Assembly: GCA_963921825.1 (NCBI GenBank)
Contig: OY997591.1
Location: 51,295,825-51,359,824 of the forward strand
Direction: 5' to 3'
DNA length: 64,000 nt
DNA from: Erodium maritimum
Lineage: Eukaryota > Streptophyta > Magnoliopsida > Geraniales > Geraniaceae
The translations under genes were made by a program, and so were the position numbers. Of this stretch, positions 10,928 to 21,964 are shown piece by piece (positions within the stretch are counted from its first letter, which is position 1; each line of letters begins with the position of its first letter). Under the pieces are notes generated by a model, which was not told the origin of the DNA, searched no databases, and saw nothing but the letters and a program-made list of their open reading frames with translations.

Positions 10928-13031
10928 GGGTTAATTATGCTTACCTACCTCGTACTATACACATTTAACGGATAAAGACCTTAAAGTTGTTTCGTAACAA
11001 ATACATATTCTGAACTAACAATTTGTAACAACATCTCCTCTTCTATCCATTTTCCCATCCATTTTTAGGGCTAGATTTAGGTTTGGAGAGAGATTTAAGA
11101 TTAGAGTTGATTTTAAGATTGTAACACTACAAGTAATTTCGGAATTTATAAAAAAATGAACAGTAAATGGACGGAAAAAGGATGAAATGAGAGATATTGT
11201 AACAACTGTTAGTTTGGAGTATGCATACGTTATTTAGAGTAGAAATTCGTTAAACATATATATTTTTTTTTGAGTATAATGCGACTTTCATTCCTTTAAA
11301 AGAGTCAGTACATGCTTGGAAACCCTACCGGGACCAACATAATAACCATGTAACTACAGTAACGTCTAGGACGTTGTGCCGAGATGCCATAGAGGCGACC
11401 TAAAACTGACCACCAAAGATAATGAACTAGAACAGTAATGAAATAAACACCTAAATCTAATAACGAAAAACTGAAAGACAATAAAACTAAAACCCGCTAA
11501 CGATCACTGCTCAAGGGGGGGTCTGAATACCGTTGGGTCTCCCGTGGGCGACGCTCTGCTTCTTTGATAAACCCGAACCTGTGATCAACATTGGAGAAAG
11601 GCTAACAGGGCACCCTTAGAGACTCCTTCCTGTCCTTGAGGCTTGCCTGGTGACTCATGCGTGTCGGCGGGGCTGGTTCCCAGCCCTCGCCCGAACTGTG
11701 ACTCGTCGGTCACCCCATTCTTCTACTGGCGGTTGCTCCAGCACTCGAGCGCCATCATACCTCCCAGCGATGGTCGGTGGAATTTCATAAATTGCCCGAT
11801 CTCTACCCTTGAACCTCCTCCATAGGATCCCGGGATCATAGTCATCGAGTCCTCTAAGGGCAGGTCCCAAACTGGATGCCCTAGAGGTAAAGGAACCAAG
11901 GACAGTGGGAATCGTGTGTCCCCCAGGCCCATCCATTCCACGCCGCCATTCATACCGCCGATGTGGCCGCGAACCATCTCATGTCGCCCTAGCCGAGGTC
12001 CCCCCAAGCCCTCGCAAGCCAGCGAGCAGCCCCACCAGGATCTTAGCGGCGGAGTAGACCGACGGTCCCAATCAGGATTGTAATACGCCAAGGGCTCCAC
12101 CAGAAGAGGTCGATGGCGTCGCTCCCCGAACAGCCCAGAGCACCGCCCACTATAGTTATTGGTAGGCAAGGCGACCCTCACCGGAGACTGAGAGCCCCCC
12201 TTCATGACGAAGGCCCGACTGGTTTGATACGTTGTGGTGGTCGAAGAGACCCAACCCATCAGTTTAGTCAGAGCATCGTACCACCACCCCAGAGTCCCCT
12301 GATCCTCCCAGGGAAGAATTCGAGAATGATGGACAACCGGACGCCCGCGCCTTCCGTTCAACAGCCTCGGACCTAGAGTAAGGTCATGGGTTGAAACAGC
12401 CGAAGGGATCGGTCGCGGAAAACGAGGGAAGTCGCCGGTGGTGGACAAAGGAGCCCACGATCGCCCCCGTACAAAGCCTCGACATGGTGGAAAGGACGAC
12501 CTAGTCTGCTGTCCCCGCGGGTACAACAGCGCCCGATTCGTCCGGCGCCGCCTCAGCACAGATGAGAGGCAGAGGGGGAGGAAGAGGCCGACGGGTACAC
12601 CAGTGCATGACGACGATTCGACACAGGTGGAGTGGACGAGGAGGATGATGAGGACGACGAGATAAGGATCAGACTAGGAGGCTTATGACTCCAATCCCCC
12701 GACACAGGCTCCGTCATGCCATGCATGGGGACCAGGGAGGGCGAGACAGAACGAAGCGATGCCGACAGGGTTTCAGCACCATATGCGACTTATGGGACAG
12801 GACCCAAGGCGAGAACCTTCGGGGAGGGTGGAGCAGGCATGGAAGGAGACCGAGGGGGAGATGCCGGTGAAGAGACAGAGCGCACAACCTGTTCGGCGAA
12901 GTACGCAGAGATACGGGAGCACATGGTGATTAGAGTTTTGGAAGCTAGGGTCTCGACAGAAGCGAGTAGTTTTTTTATAGTTTTGTTCCGTTAAACATAT
13001 ATATAGTTCGGAGTAGGGAATATAATTAACC
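10928..13031. mobile_element. Probable foldback MITE interrupted by an insertion
   Basis: The left part starts GGGTTAATTATGCTTACC and the right part ends GAATATAATTAACC. The interior sides also pair: TTGTAACAACATCTCC near 11025 with GAGATATTGTAACAAC near 11190. This is the same layout as the other GGG...CCC foldback elements in the window. I found no convincing 9-bp duplication here. The right arm is separated from the body by the inserted element at 11264-12988, so the element itself is only about 0.36 kb. Confidence 0.6.
11264..12988 (-). mobile_element. Non-LTR retroelement insertion with 16-bp TSD
   Basis: The 1.7-kb GC-richer segment is bounded by the direct repeat CGTTAAACATATATAT at 11248-11263 and 12989-13004. 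The left boundary carries an oligo-T run, which is a short poly(A) tail for a minus-strand element. A long target duplication plus a poly(A) tail indicates insertion by target-primed reverse transcription. On the minus strand it starts with a leader containing CTTCTGTCGAGACCCTAGC, followed by a proline/serine-rich frame (ATG near 12925) and a 278-codon arginine-rich frame (12559 to 11723). No reverse transcriptase motif is visible. It is therefore a non-autonomous or internally deleted LINE-like element; the family is not recognised. Confidence 0.7.
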
Positions 13032-13035
13032 TTAA

Positions 13036-13038
13036 TAC

Positions 13039-13081
<43 letters not shown>

Positions 13082-13103
13082 CGTACAATAAAGTGAAAAT
13101 CAG

Positions 13104-13134
<31 letters not shown>
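13036..13134. repeat. Two (TAA)n microsatellites
   Basis: About 15 TAA units at 13037-13081 and about 10 more at 13105-13134. They are separated by ACGTACAATAAAGTGAAAAT, which recurs after the second run, so a unit containing the microsatellite was itself duplicated. The leucine-rich frames over it are artefacts. Confidence 0.9.
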
Positions 13135-13136
<2 letters not shown>

Positions 13137-13201
13137 GTACAATAAAGTGAAAATCCGATATTCTGGTGGTAATTAAGTTTAAAATATTTTGAAATTGCTT
13201 A

Positions 13202-15515
13202 GAGCATGTACAACAGAAAGGACCTTGGTCAGGGAGTGGGAGTGCAGACCTTGTGCTGACTGGACAAAAGTCAGGGAGTGGGAGTGCAGAAAAGTGGGTG
13301 TTTTGCAACAGAAAGGACCTTGAGGTCCTGGGAGTGCAGAACAGTGCTGATTGGATTATTAATTTGTTATTTTTCTGTTTTATTTAATTCGTTATCAGAA
13401 ACCGTTTAATTTAGTCATAATTTAAACAATTTTGGAAATAAATAATTAAAGACAATCAATAATTAATAAATTCAACACGAATAGAAATGAACTTCTAATT
13501 TTATTCAATCCATTTTAATACAACCCAAAACAAAATACAAGTTCAAGAAGCATCCTCTGTTGGGTCGACATCTGGTGGTGGGGGTTGGCTTCGAAGATCA
13601 TCAATTTGGGCTTCAAGGCTAGTGATGAGTCTTCGCACTTGGGTCTTGCAAAACTTATGGTCTGCCAATGCCTCTTCGTCGTAGGAAGATGTATCCTTCT
13701 CCACCAGGGCCTTGTAGTTGGCGATGTTTGATTCCCACTGTTGGGTTAATGACTGCATGAGGCGATGCCTTTCTACATGTTGTTCGCGACGTGAACGTTC
13801 AGCATCCACACGTGATTTTTCCAGCTCGACGAAGGCAGACATTTGGGCCGTGAGGACGACCCCCTTCTTTGCGGCCTTCGCTGCCTTCTTCCCTTGCGGT
13901 CGGGGAGGGGGACTTGGGTCGGCCTCGGGGGATGGGGGTGTGTTGCTGAGAGGGACCTGAGTCCCCTCGTAGTTCTCGCTTCCTCCCCATTCTGGTGGTT
14001 GGGACTCACCACTGAGAGGTGTGCCCTCCTCCCCTGTGCTTGTGGGTGGGGTTGAGCTGTAAGCCCCAGCCTCATCCAACCGCTGTCGTTGTTGGCGTAC
14101 TTGACGACGGACAGTTCCCATTGTGCCCTCCTCGGCACTGAACTTCTCATTGCCATCGAGCCTCCAGACCCAATGATCCAGGTCGAACTTTAGCGGGTGG
14201 TCTTTAACCACTTTCCCATCTTTCTCCCACATTTCCTTCGCACGTCTCAAGTGCTCTTCGTCGTTTGCGCCGCTCGGCTTCTCATCTCTGGACATCTTCA
14301 TATAGCCGAGCATCCTCCTTGTCTGGCCGGAACCTCTGAGCCAACGTTTCTTGATGGCTTCCTAGCGGCGAGGTGGGTAACGGTTCTGGGAGTTGTATTT
14401 CCTCTGCACTGAGCACCAGAATGTGTTGCCGGTTTGCGAGTTGCCCTTGACGGCGTCTCTTGTTGTGCTCAACCAGCAAGTTATGAGGTGGTTGTCCTCC
14501 TCCTTGCTGAATGTCCGGTCATCCGCCTCTGGTTCTTCGGGTTGGGCTCGGGTTGGGCTCGGGCAGGGGCTCGGGCTCGGGTAGGGGAAGGGGCTCGGCC
14601 TCGTCGTTGGGAAGAGGATGATTGGGGGGTTTCTACGTCGGGTAGTGGATGACCCTCGTAGTTGTAGAATTGGGGTCCCATGCCCCATTGTGATTGTGAT
14701 TCTGGTGGGGCATGCTCCATTGTGATGGCACTTGGAACCCTTGTGGGGGCATGCTCCATTGTGATGGCACTTGGAACCTTGGCGCCATTTGGTATTGTGG
14801 GGTACGGGTTTGCCCTAACAAAAATATTTATACATTAAATTAAGTGCTTAAAAATTTAATACAAAAAAAATTATACATTAAATTAAGTGCTCAAAAATAA
14901 AATAATAAAATAAGTGCAAATAATTAATCAAAAAAATGAATACAATGCATTAATACAATAAAATAAGTTTGCACTAACCTGAACTCAACCCCGGGTTCGA
15001 GCTTGGGGAGTTGGAGCAAGGGCCCGTCAGAATGTCTCCGAAACCTCGTGTCAGTTCTTCCACGGTGAATTCTCGTTCGTCACCAAATGAGTGTGCACGA
15101 GACCCAGTGTCGCCCGACATTTTTCGCGAGAATAATTGAAACGAGAGAGGAGAATTTGGGAAGGAGAGAGTGAAGTTGGATAGTTGAAGTAGGAAGTGGT
15201 GTGAAAAATATGAGAGGAAAGGGGTATTTATAGGGTTTTATTTGTTGATTTTTGAATTAAAAAAAAAACTAACCGTTTGAGGTGCAACGGTCGGGACACG
15301 TGGCAGCCCCACACGCTGCCAGCGAGAGAGACGGCGCGCAGGCGCGTCCAACGCGCCCGACCAGCGAGTGGGGAGCGGGGGCGTGTGCAGCGGGAGCGGG
15401 AGCGCGTGGAGGGGGAGCGGGGCCGTGATTTTCGCCGATTACAGCGGAACGGCCAGCGCACCCGGCCAGCGAACGGAGCGGCGCGGGGAGCGGGGCCGTT
15501 CCGTTGTTCTTGCTC
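13202..15515 (-). mobile_element. PIF/Harbinger element carrying ORF1 only
   Basis: The ends are GAGCATGTACAAC (13202-13214) and GTTGTTCTTGCTC (15503-15515), which are inverted repeats. Each is flanked by the trinucleotide TTA (13199-13201 and 15516-15518), the target preference of PIF/Harbinger elements. The 2.3-kb interior holds a Myb/SANT-like ORF1 pseudogene on the minus strand and no DDE transposase, so it is non-autonomous. Its left subterminal sequence (GTGCTGACTGGA, then a TTAATTTGTTATTTTTCTG-like run) is shared with the element beginning at 62160, which carries a transposase. The right end lies 259 bp upstream of the desaturase start codon. Confidence 0.9.
13543..15120 (-). pseudogene. 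Harbinger ORF1, Myb/SANT-like protein, broken
   Basis: In plant Harbinger elements ORF1 encodes a Myb/SANT-like DNA-binding partner of the transposase. Here exon 1 (15120-14979, ATG at 15120, starting MSGDTGSRAHSF) ends at GT. An intron of about 165 bp follows (acceptor AG at 14816-14815), then a long exon with QWSMPPQGFQVPSQWSMP repeats. The SANT-like core is around 14510-14370, with FSKEEDNHLITCWLS and then a GNTFW motif. The C-terminal part (14313-13543) has SGANDEEH, a lysine-rich PQGKKAAKAAKK segment and a charged coiled coil. The reading frame shifts near 14630 and again near 14360 and has a stop at PPRR, so no full protein can be made. The last 256 codons are still open. Confidence 0.8.
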
Positions 15516-15518
15516 TTA

Positions 15519-15774
15519 GGAAAATACGTACGCTTGTGGAAGGGTAGTGATGTACACTCCACATACATACCACAGTGTAGGCCATATGTAACTCGTTGAT
15601 CCTATTGCTCTATGAATGACAGATTAAGTGGTTCTCTTGGACTCTGCTCCCTCTCTCTCTTCCTCTCTAAGTCATTCCTTTCTGCTCTCTTCTTCATTTC
15701 TCTTTTGTGCTAAATTTGGGAAAAGCTGAAGCTCAAAAAAGCAATTTCCACAGAGAAGAAGCAACATCAGCGTC
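15519..15774 (+). promoter_or_regulatory. Desaturase promoter-proximal region and 5' UTR
   Basis: Only 256 bp separate the Harbinger target duplication from the ATG. The stretch contains a CT-rich run (15640-15700, CTCCCTCTCTCTCTTCCTC), a common plant 5' UTR/core-promoter feature, and then an A-rich leader to CGTCATGG. I saw no clear TATA box; where transcription starts is not shown by the sequence. Confidence 0.5.
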
Positions 15775-18700
15775 ATGGCTTTAAAGCTGAATCCTTTCCT
15801 GACCTCTCAATCTCAGAAATTGCCTGCTTTTGCTCTCCCTCCAATGGTCTCCACCACCCACAGATTTTCCAAGTTCATTGTAGGATCCACCCTCCGCTCT
15901 GGCGCCAAGTACGTGCCCATACATTTCAGTATCTAGTTGATCAATGGGTCTTCCATTAATTTCTCTCTTCTGCTGTTGATTTTTGGATCTGGGTTTTTCT
16001 CACTTTTCCCCTATGTTGATTTTTTCTTTTCTTTTTATGGGTCTCTCTACCTTTTGCATTTGAGTGGCTGTTTATGTGCATCTTTTGATTATCCTCATCA
16101 GTATTATTTCTTAATTTACCTAAGATTTGGAGGCGAGTTTCACTTCATTCCGAATTCATAATGTTCCCGTTTCAGTGATTTTAATGTAGGCGTGAACTAA
16201 TTTGAAATGGGTTTGATGAATTTTTTGGTAGGAACTGTTTTTGTTCCCTGCATAGTTGCAGTAATGAATCTTGTGGTGGATATTACTGTTGACCCAAAAT
16301 ATGTTTGGAATTGGATGTATATGCCACTGTTGTGAAGGCGATAGCTTCTATGCTTGTTTTTATGGCATCTCGAATGTTGCATTCTGTGATTCCAATTAAC
16401 AATTTTTAAACTATTTTTTTCATGTAATTTGACTTTGGTTTTTGGTTGTCAATGTTAGCTATTGGAATGGTCTTAATCGGATTACCAAGTTTGAAGCTAA
16501 GCCTGACTTAGCGTGTAGATTGGTATCTCTTTGTCTTTTTAGGTAGGTGGCAATGGGGGTGGTTAGGATGTTTATTGTTATTATTCAACATTAAATTTGG
16601 GGTATGGTTTGATCTTACCAAATATATGTTTTTTTTCCTATTGGTTGATTCATTGTTCTTTTTCTTTGGTTGCTAAAATAAACGCTTGTTGCTTTTGAAC
16701 TTATTTATGTTTTTTCTCCTCGAAAGTGCATAAGACAACACGTTTTTCTTATGATTCTGCAAACCTAAATCTTATTTTTTTACTAGTATGTTAGGCTAAA
16801 TCCTCCAAGTTCATATCTATCAAAATAATTTGTTTTGCTTATATTGGGCCTTTTCTAGAATACAAAGAGTGTTGTTTAGTGGTTGCATGGCAGTCCATCT
16901 GTCGTTTCATCATGTTTCTGGCAGTATGGGACTTTTTAAACTTCGTGTATCTTTGTTTTGTAATTTAATATACCTTACACATGTCTTTGGAAAATACCAG
17001 TTGGTGAACCAAACCTAGTTTAGATTTTTTGTCTGTTTTTTTTAATTTACTTTTTTTTGCATGTCCTTCTTTTGCTTATTCTGTACCTTGCATGATTGTA
17101 GGTGGTGAGTCTTTGACTTTCATCTTAGCTTGCAGCTGTAAGCCATATTATCTTGTACTTAACAGTCTGTAATGATAGGTTAAGATATCCTAATTTATGA
17201 AGGGCTGCGAACTTGTAATTTAGAATACCTGACACATGTATATGATCGATTAATCATATTGAAACATAGTTCTTGGTTTTCATATGAGAGTATATATTTG
17301 AATTGTACCATGACAGTAGTGTAATTCTGATGATAATTTTATTACTCCTGTAGTTCTTATTTGGTAGGTATAGTATGAGTTGATGTACTACTTTTCATCA
17401 TCATCTTTTTTAATTCTGGTGTGGTGCAGGGAGGTTGAGAGTCTGAAACATGCATTCACGCCTCCTCGAGAGGTTCATGTTCAAGTAACCCACTCCATGC
17501 CACCGCAGAAGATTGAGATTTTCAAATCCATGGAGGGTTGGGCTGAGCAGAACCTTCTGGTTCACCTGAAACCAGTTGAGAAGTGCTGGCAACCTCAGGA
17601 TTTTCTGCCAGATCCGGCTTCTGATGGATTTTATGAGCAAGTCACAGAACTAAGGGAGAGGGCCAGGGAGCTTCCGGATGAGTACTTTGTTGTTTTGGTT
17701 GGAGATATGATCACAGAAGAAGCTCTTCCTACCTATCAGACAATGCTTAATACTTTAGATGGAGTCCGAGATGAAACAGGTGCAAGTCCCACATCTTGGG
17801 CAGTATGGACCAGAGCATGGACCGCCGAGGAGAATAGGCACGGTGACCTTCTTAACAAGTATCTATACTTGTCTGGACGGGTTGACATGAGGCAGATCGA
17901 AAAGACCATTCAGTATCTAATTGGGTCAGGAATGGTAAGATCCTAACGTTCAAGAGTACTTGGCTTATTGGGATAATGGTAAAAAGTACCCTGCTTTACA
18001 TTTTTCTGCTGGTTGGTACCCCCTTATCTTTAAATCGTTGTGGGTTGTGTCCATGAACTTATATTTTGTTGCACTTTGTGTCAATTTATTCCAAAATGAT
18101 GATTTTGCCGTAGAGATTTTAAATGAAGAATATAAGATACAAAAAAAAAAAAAACACAAAATCAATTATTTTCTGGTTTTCAAATTCTACAATCATAATT
18201 AAAATTTTCATTCTACCAACCTAATCGAGTTAATCAAATTATGAACATTTTTTTAAAATTTGAATTTTCGTGGGCAATTTTTTTGTTTTAGGACACAAAA
18301 TACAACATAACAAAAGTTCAGGGACACAACTCGCGATGTTTTGAGGATAAGGGTACCAACCTGTAAAAAGTCAATATTACTTTTGTGCCATTATCCCTGG
18401 TTTATTTGTTGGAACTGATTTCGATTTTATTCTTGTAGGATCCCCGGACAGAAAATAACCCCTACCTGGGGTTTATCTACACTTCTTTTCAAGAAAGAGC
18501 TACCTTCATCTCTCATGGAAACACTGCAAGGCATGCGAAGGAGCTCGGGGACTTGAAGTTGGCTCAAATATGTGGTACAATTGCAGCTGATGAGAAGCGC
18601 CATGAAACTGCTTATACGAAGATAGTTGAAAAGCTGTATGAGATTGATCCTGATGGAACGGTTGTGGCATTTGCTGACATGATGAGGAAGAAGATCGCAA

Positions 18701-18999
18701 TGCCAGCACACTTAATGTATGACGGGCGTGATGACAACCTGTTTGAGCACTTCTCCTCTGTGGCCCAGCGGCTCGGGGTCTACACTGCCAGAGACTATGC
18801 TGATATATTAGAGTTCTTGGTAGGAAGATGGAAAGTGGAAAAGCTAACCGGGTTGTCTGCTGAGGGACGAAAAGCCCAGGAATATGTATGTAAGTTAGCG
18901 CCGAGAATCAGAAAGTTAGATGAGAGAGCTCAAGCACGGGCCAAGGAAGCGTCTGTCATTCCTTTCAGTTGGATATTTGATAGACAAGTGAAGCTGTAA
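15775..18999 (+). CDS. SAD: Plastid stearoyl-ACP 9-desaturase
   Basis: This soluble di-iron enzyme introduces the cis double bond at carbon 9 of stearoyl-ACP in plastids, using ferredoxin and oxygen, and commits C18 chains to oleate. There are three exons: 15775-15908, 17430-17934 and 18439-18999, with introns GT..AG (donors GTACGTGCC and GTAAGATCC; acceptors GGTGCAG and CTTGTAG). The spliced product is 399 residues. The N-terminus ([19 protein letters not shown]) is a Ser/Thr-rich transit peptide of about 35 residues. All six iron ligands are present with family spacing: E141, E179, H182 (EENRH), E232, E265 and H268 (DEKRH), each 36 above the castor mature numbering. The C-terminus is [10 protein letters not shown], as usual. 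No defect was seen. Intron 1 is long (1.5 kb); intron 2 contains a MITE. Which of the several plant paralogues it is cannot be told. Confidence 0.97.
17970..18397. mobile_element. Foldback MITE in intron 2 of the desaturase gene
   Basis: A 428-bp element starting GGGATAATGGTAAAAAGTAC and ending TTGTGCCATTATCCC, with paired interior blocks (GGTTGGTACCCCCTTATC versus GATAAGGGTACCAACC). It is flanked by a 9-bp duplication with one mismatch: TGGCTTATT (17961-17969) and TGGTTTATT (18398-18406). It is of the same type as 944-1420. It begins about 35 bp after the intron donor and ends about 40 bp before the acceptor, so it makes up most of intron 2. Confidence 0.88.
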
Positions 19000-19306
19000 G
19001 TGCTGAGAATCTGAAAGAGCTACATCGTGTTTCGCTTGCTTTGTCGTTATAATCCACTAATAGAGTTGGGAAGTTTTTTGATGCATTCTGTTTTCATAAG
19101 AGAAACATTTGGTTGTTGTTTCCATGTTGTGTTCTTTGTAAACTCTAGTGACTGTTCTTGAGTTAGGAAACAAAGAATCCTAGCTATGTGATGTCCATCT
19201 TGGTTTTATTGTATATATTATGTATTTATCTATTTTCCTCCTAAAACACCCCACTTGTTCCAACTGAGTACTCCTTGAGATTAAAATCACCAGGTATAGT
19301 AGGGAA
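19000..19306 (+). other. Desaturase 3' flank
   Basis: This is the likely 3' UTR and downstream flank of the desaturase gene. TTTTATTGTATATATTATGT near 19205 is T/A-rich and compatible with plant polyadenylation, but no site can be fixed from sequence alone. Confidence 0.4.
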
Positions 19307-21540
19307 TAGGGCTGTGCAAAAATCCGACCATCACCGTAAACCGACCGTCTCCGACCGTCCCCGCCACCGGAATAACCGGAACCGGTCTTACCTGGGTTAG
19401 AGATGGTTTAAAAATCATCGAACCGGCTGGTCAACGGTTTGAGGTGTGCCAAACCGTGGTGACCATAACCGGCCGGTACTGTAGCACTCGCATGGGCTCA
19501 GGCCAGCCTGTTTTGAGGCCCAACTCGCCAAAGCCCGTGTCACTGCTCGCCAAGCCCATCAGCTCAAGCCTGGGTCACTTGTAGCATCTACCTTAACCGT
19601 CCGATATAGGGGTTTAACCGCAACCATTGGATTAACCTCGAGACTCACTCACCTACTCTCTAAATTACATTCACTGCATCTGCTCTGCCGAACCCTAGCT
19701 ACATCCATACTTCGTCTGTTCTCGGTCGATCCTCTCTCCCTCTCACACCTTAGACTAGACCACAATCATGTGAGTTTTCTCTCAATTGATTTGGGGCTTT
19801 TTGATGGTTTTGAGATTTGGATTGTTTGAAGATTAGATCATTATATTTTGCTTTCTGGGTGTTTAGGATGTGGTTAATATGATAAGCAATCCAGTGAACT
19901 CAATCCTGCCTATTGCGGTTTAGGTTTTCAAGAAGGCTAGGACATGATAAGAAGAAGCTCTTTGGAGTGACCATATTTAATGTGGTCAGGACTAAAACTT
20001 ATTATGCTGACAAGGTTGGTGTATATGCTTGTTTTTTTTTTTCTAGTTTATAAGATTAAATAGACTCAAGTATACTCTTCAAATCATTTTCATAGTTTTT
20101 AATTTGCATGCTCTAGATCTGGGTTGATTGGTGTCGTACTTCACATTTTTGGCCTTGTATCTTAGATCTAAGATTTTATGAACGATGGTTTCACTTTGTA
20201 TTGTATGTATATCCATTCACCGACTTGCATTGTTGCAGTTGTATTGTCATTTTATTTTTAGATGGTCACACTTTTACTTGTTTTTTTAATGTCCTTGAAT
20301 GGTATAAACTCTATGACTGAAGATTGGGGATTTCCGAAGGGATGATTTTGGTAACAAACTCATTGTGGCTTCTTTAATGGTAAAGCATCTTACCCTTTTT
20401 TATATTTTCAGGTAAAGGAAAATTTGCTTACCAATAATCATGTTGTCTTTTGGTTGCTCAAGCGATATCGTAGAATGTCGAAACTAATAGGTTGGTTTGG
20501 ACATAATTCCAGAGTCACTGAAATAATATGACACGCAAGGTCATATGGTACATGTTGTTCGAAACTACTAGGGAATGAGTGCTCCATACCCATTATGAGT
20601 TGTAACTTTCCATCAACATTTTTTTTTGAAGAATTTGTATATCAACATTTTAATATATGTGTTTTGATGATGATGAATTTTATATTACCATTAACCATCA
20701 AATAGTTTCTAAACTTATTTTAAATTCGAAGTTGAGTGGTACGTATCATGTGATGTCACTGCTTCAAGCATGATAGTTGGATGGCCATGACCACACTTTG
20801 ATGAATAAATTTTCTTTGATGAACATATACATCAAAATGGTGAAACTAATAGACAGTATATGAAAAATAAATTCAAAACTCACGAATTCAGCGCTTGTAG
20901 GAGCGCTGAACGGTCAGCTGATTAAAAGGCTGCGCCGAAACACCATGAGGTGACATAGAAAGCGCGGACTGGACACGACGTGACTAGTCGGTCGGTCTAT
21001 GTCAGAGTTTTGCAGAATCGTCGAGGTCTGCGACTCGGTTCGACGCTCCACAGTTAAACAAAACACTAAACTACACGACTGTACATGCAACAATAACGTT
21101 GATTGGTGTTTTATTTTTTTATCAGAATGCAAGATTATATTAAAAGAACCCATTTCAGAGTTTGAAATGAATCCTCATCTCACTGATTCGTAGTTTAATC
21201 GTTATTGTTCAGTAATTCTGTAATTTTACCATTAGATCAGGTTACTTCTAGTTCAAGACTAGTTCCACCTAACTAGATCACGACGATTAGGGTTTACTTT
21301 GTTCGACTAGTGGTCTGATTGGAGGAATAGACCATAAGGATTCGAGAGAACAAATTGGCTTCCGGTATAAGATTTTGATTAGGAGAGAAACCACAAGCGC
21401 ACATTTTGTAAACAAAAAAATAGATGAAAATATCTTTTCAGTAGCAGTTTTAAAAAATGCTAATTATGTAGTTTCAATAGAGTTTTGATATTAGGATTTT
21501 GATCTTTTCTACTTCAGAGTTTAAGAGTGGGGTTTTGATA
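19307..21540. other. Possible hAT end, then unassigned AT-rich DNA
   Basis: TAGGGCTGTGCAAAAATCC at 19307, followed by repeated CCGACC/ACCGG motifs to about 19490, matches the usual look of plant hAT-type terminal sequence. A matching right end (GCACAGCCCT) was not found, so this is at best a fragment. The rest, 19700-21540, is AT-rich with splice-like sites and no recognisable gene. A small palindrome, CAGCGCTTGTAGGAGCGCTG, sits near 20890. Confidence 0.35.
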
Positions 21541-21964
21541 ATCGGGTTGTAACGACGCGAGATCGACATGAATGTTGTATTAGAAAGAGAAAAATGTTGA
21601 AAAACTAAGAATTTAAGTGACGCTAAGATCTGTGAAAATTGTTGTGATCTTGTACCCCATGCTATGGGAACATACCCGACCAAAGTGTGTGCCGGTTCGG
21701 TATGTTGATTGTGTGACTTGTTTGAAGATGTGCCTCCTACGGGAGTTGGTTGAATTGTGTGAATTGTTTCTGTGAGACGCACAAGTGTGCGGGCTTCTCT
21801 GCTTATATGAAGTATTATATATGACTATACTAAGACTAAATACTGTTGGTTGGCTCGAGTTTGACCCTTGTGAAGCGCGTGCGGACGTTTTTGCTCTAAG
21901 CGAATTGCTTTATTCGAAATCTGAGAAATTGAACGTGTGCGTTATCCATGCAGAGGACATACGA
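21540..21964 (+). other. Decayed leader of the plus-strand Ty3 remnant
   Basis: This GT-rich sequence precedes the gag remnant and is probably the element's 5' leader or LTR tail. No primer-binding site was found and the upstream LTR is not recognisable, so the boundary is uncertain. Confidence 0.35.

Noticed and set aside
10928..13031. A 9-bp duplication for the interrupted foldback element
   Set aside because: AAAAAATAA on the left and TTAATACTA on the right do not match, so I give only moderate confidence for this element.
12991..13308. Leucine-rich frame on the minus strand
   Set aside because: Produced by two (TAA)n microsatellites read in reverse; not a protein.
15228..15568. Arginine/proline-rich frames near the Harbinger right end
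   Set aside because: They span the GC-rich terminal region of the element and both strands are open by composition.
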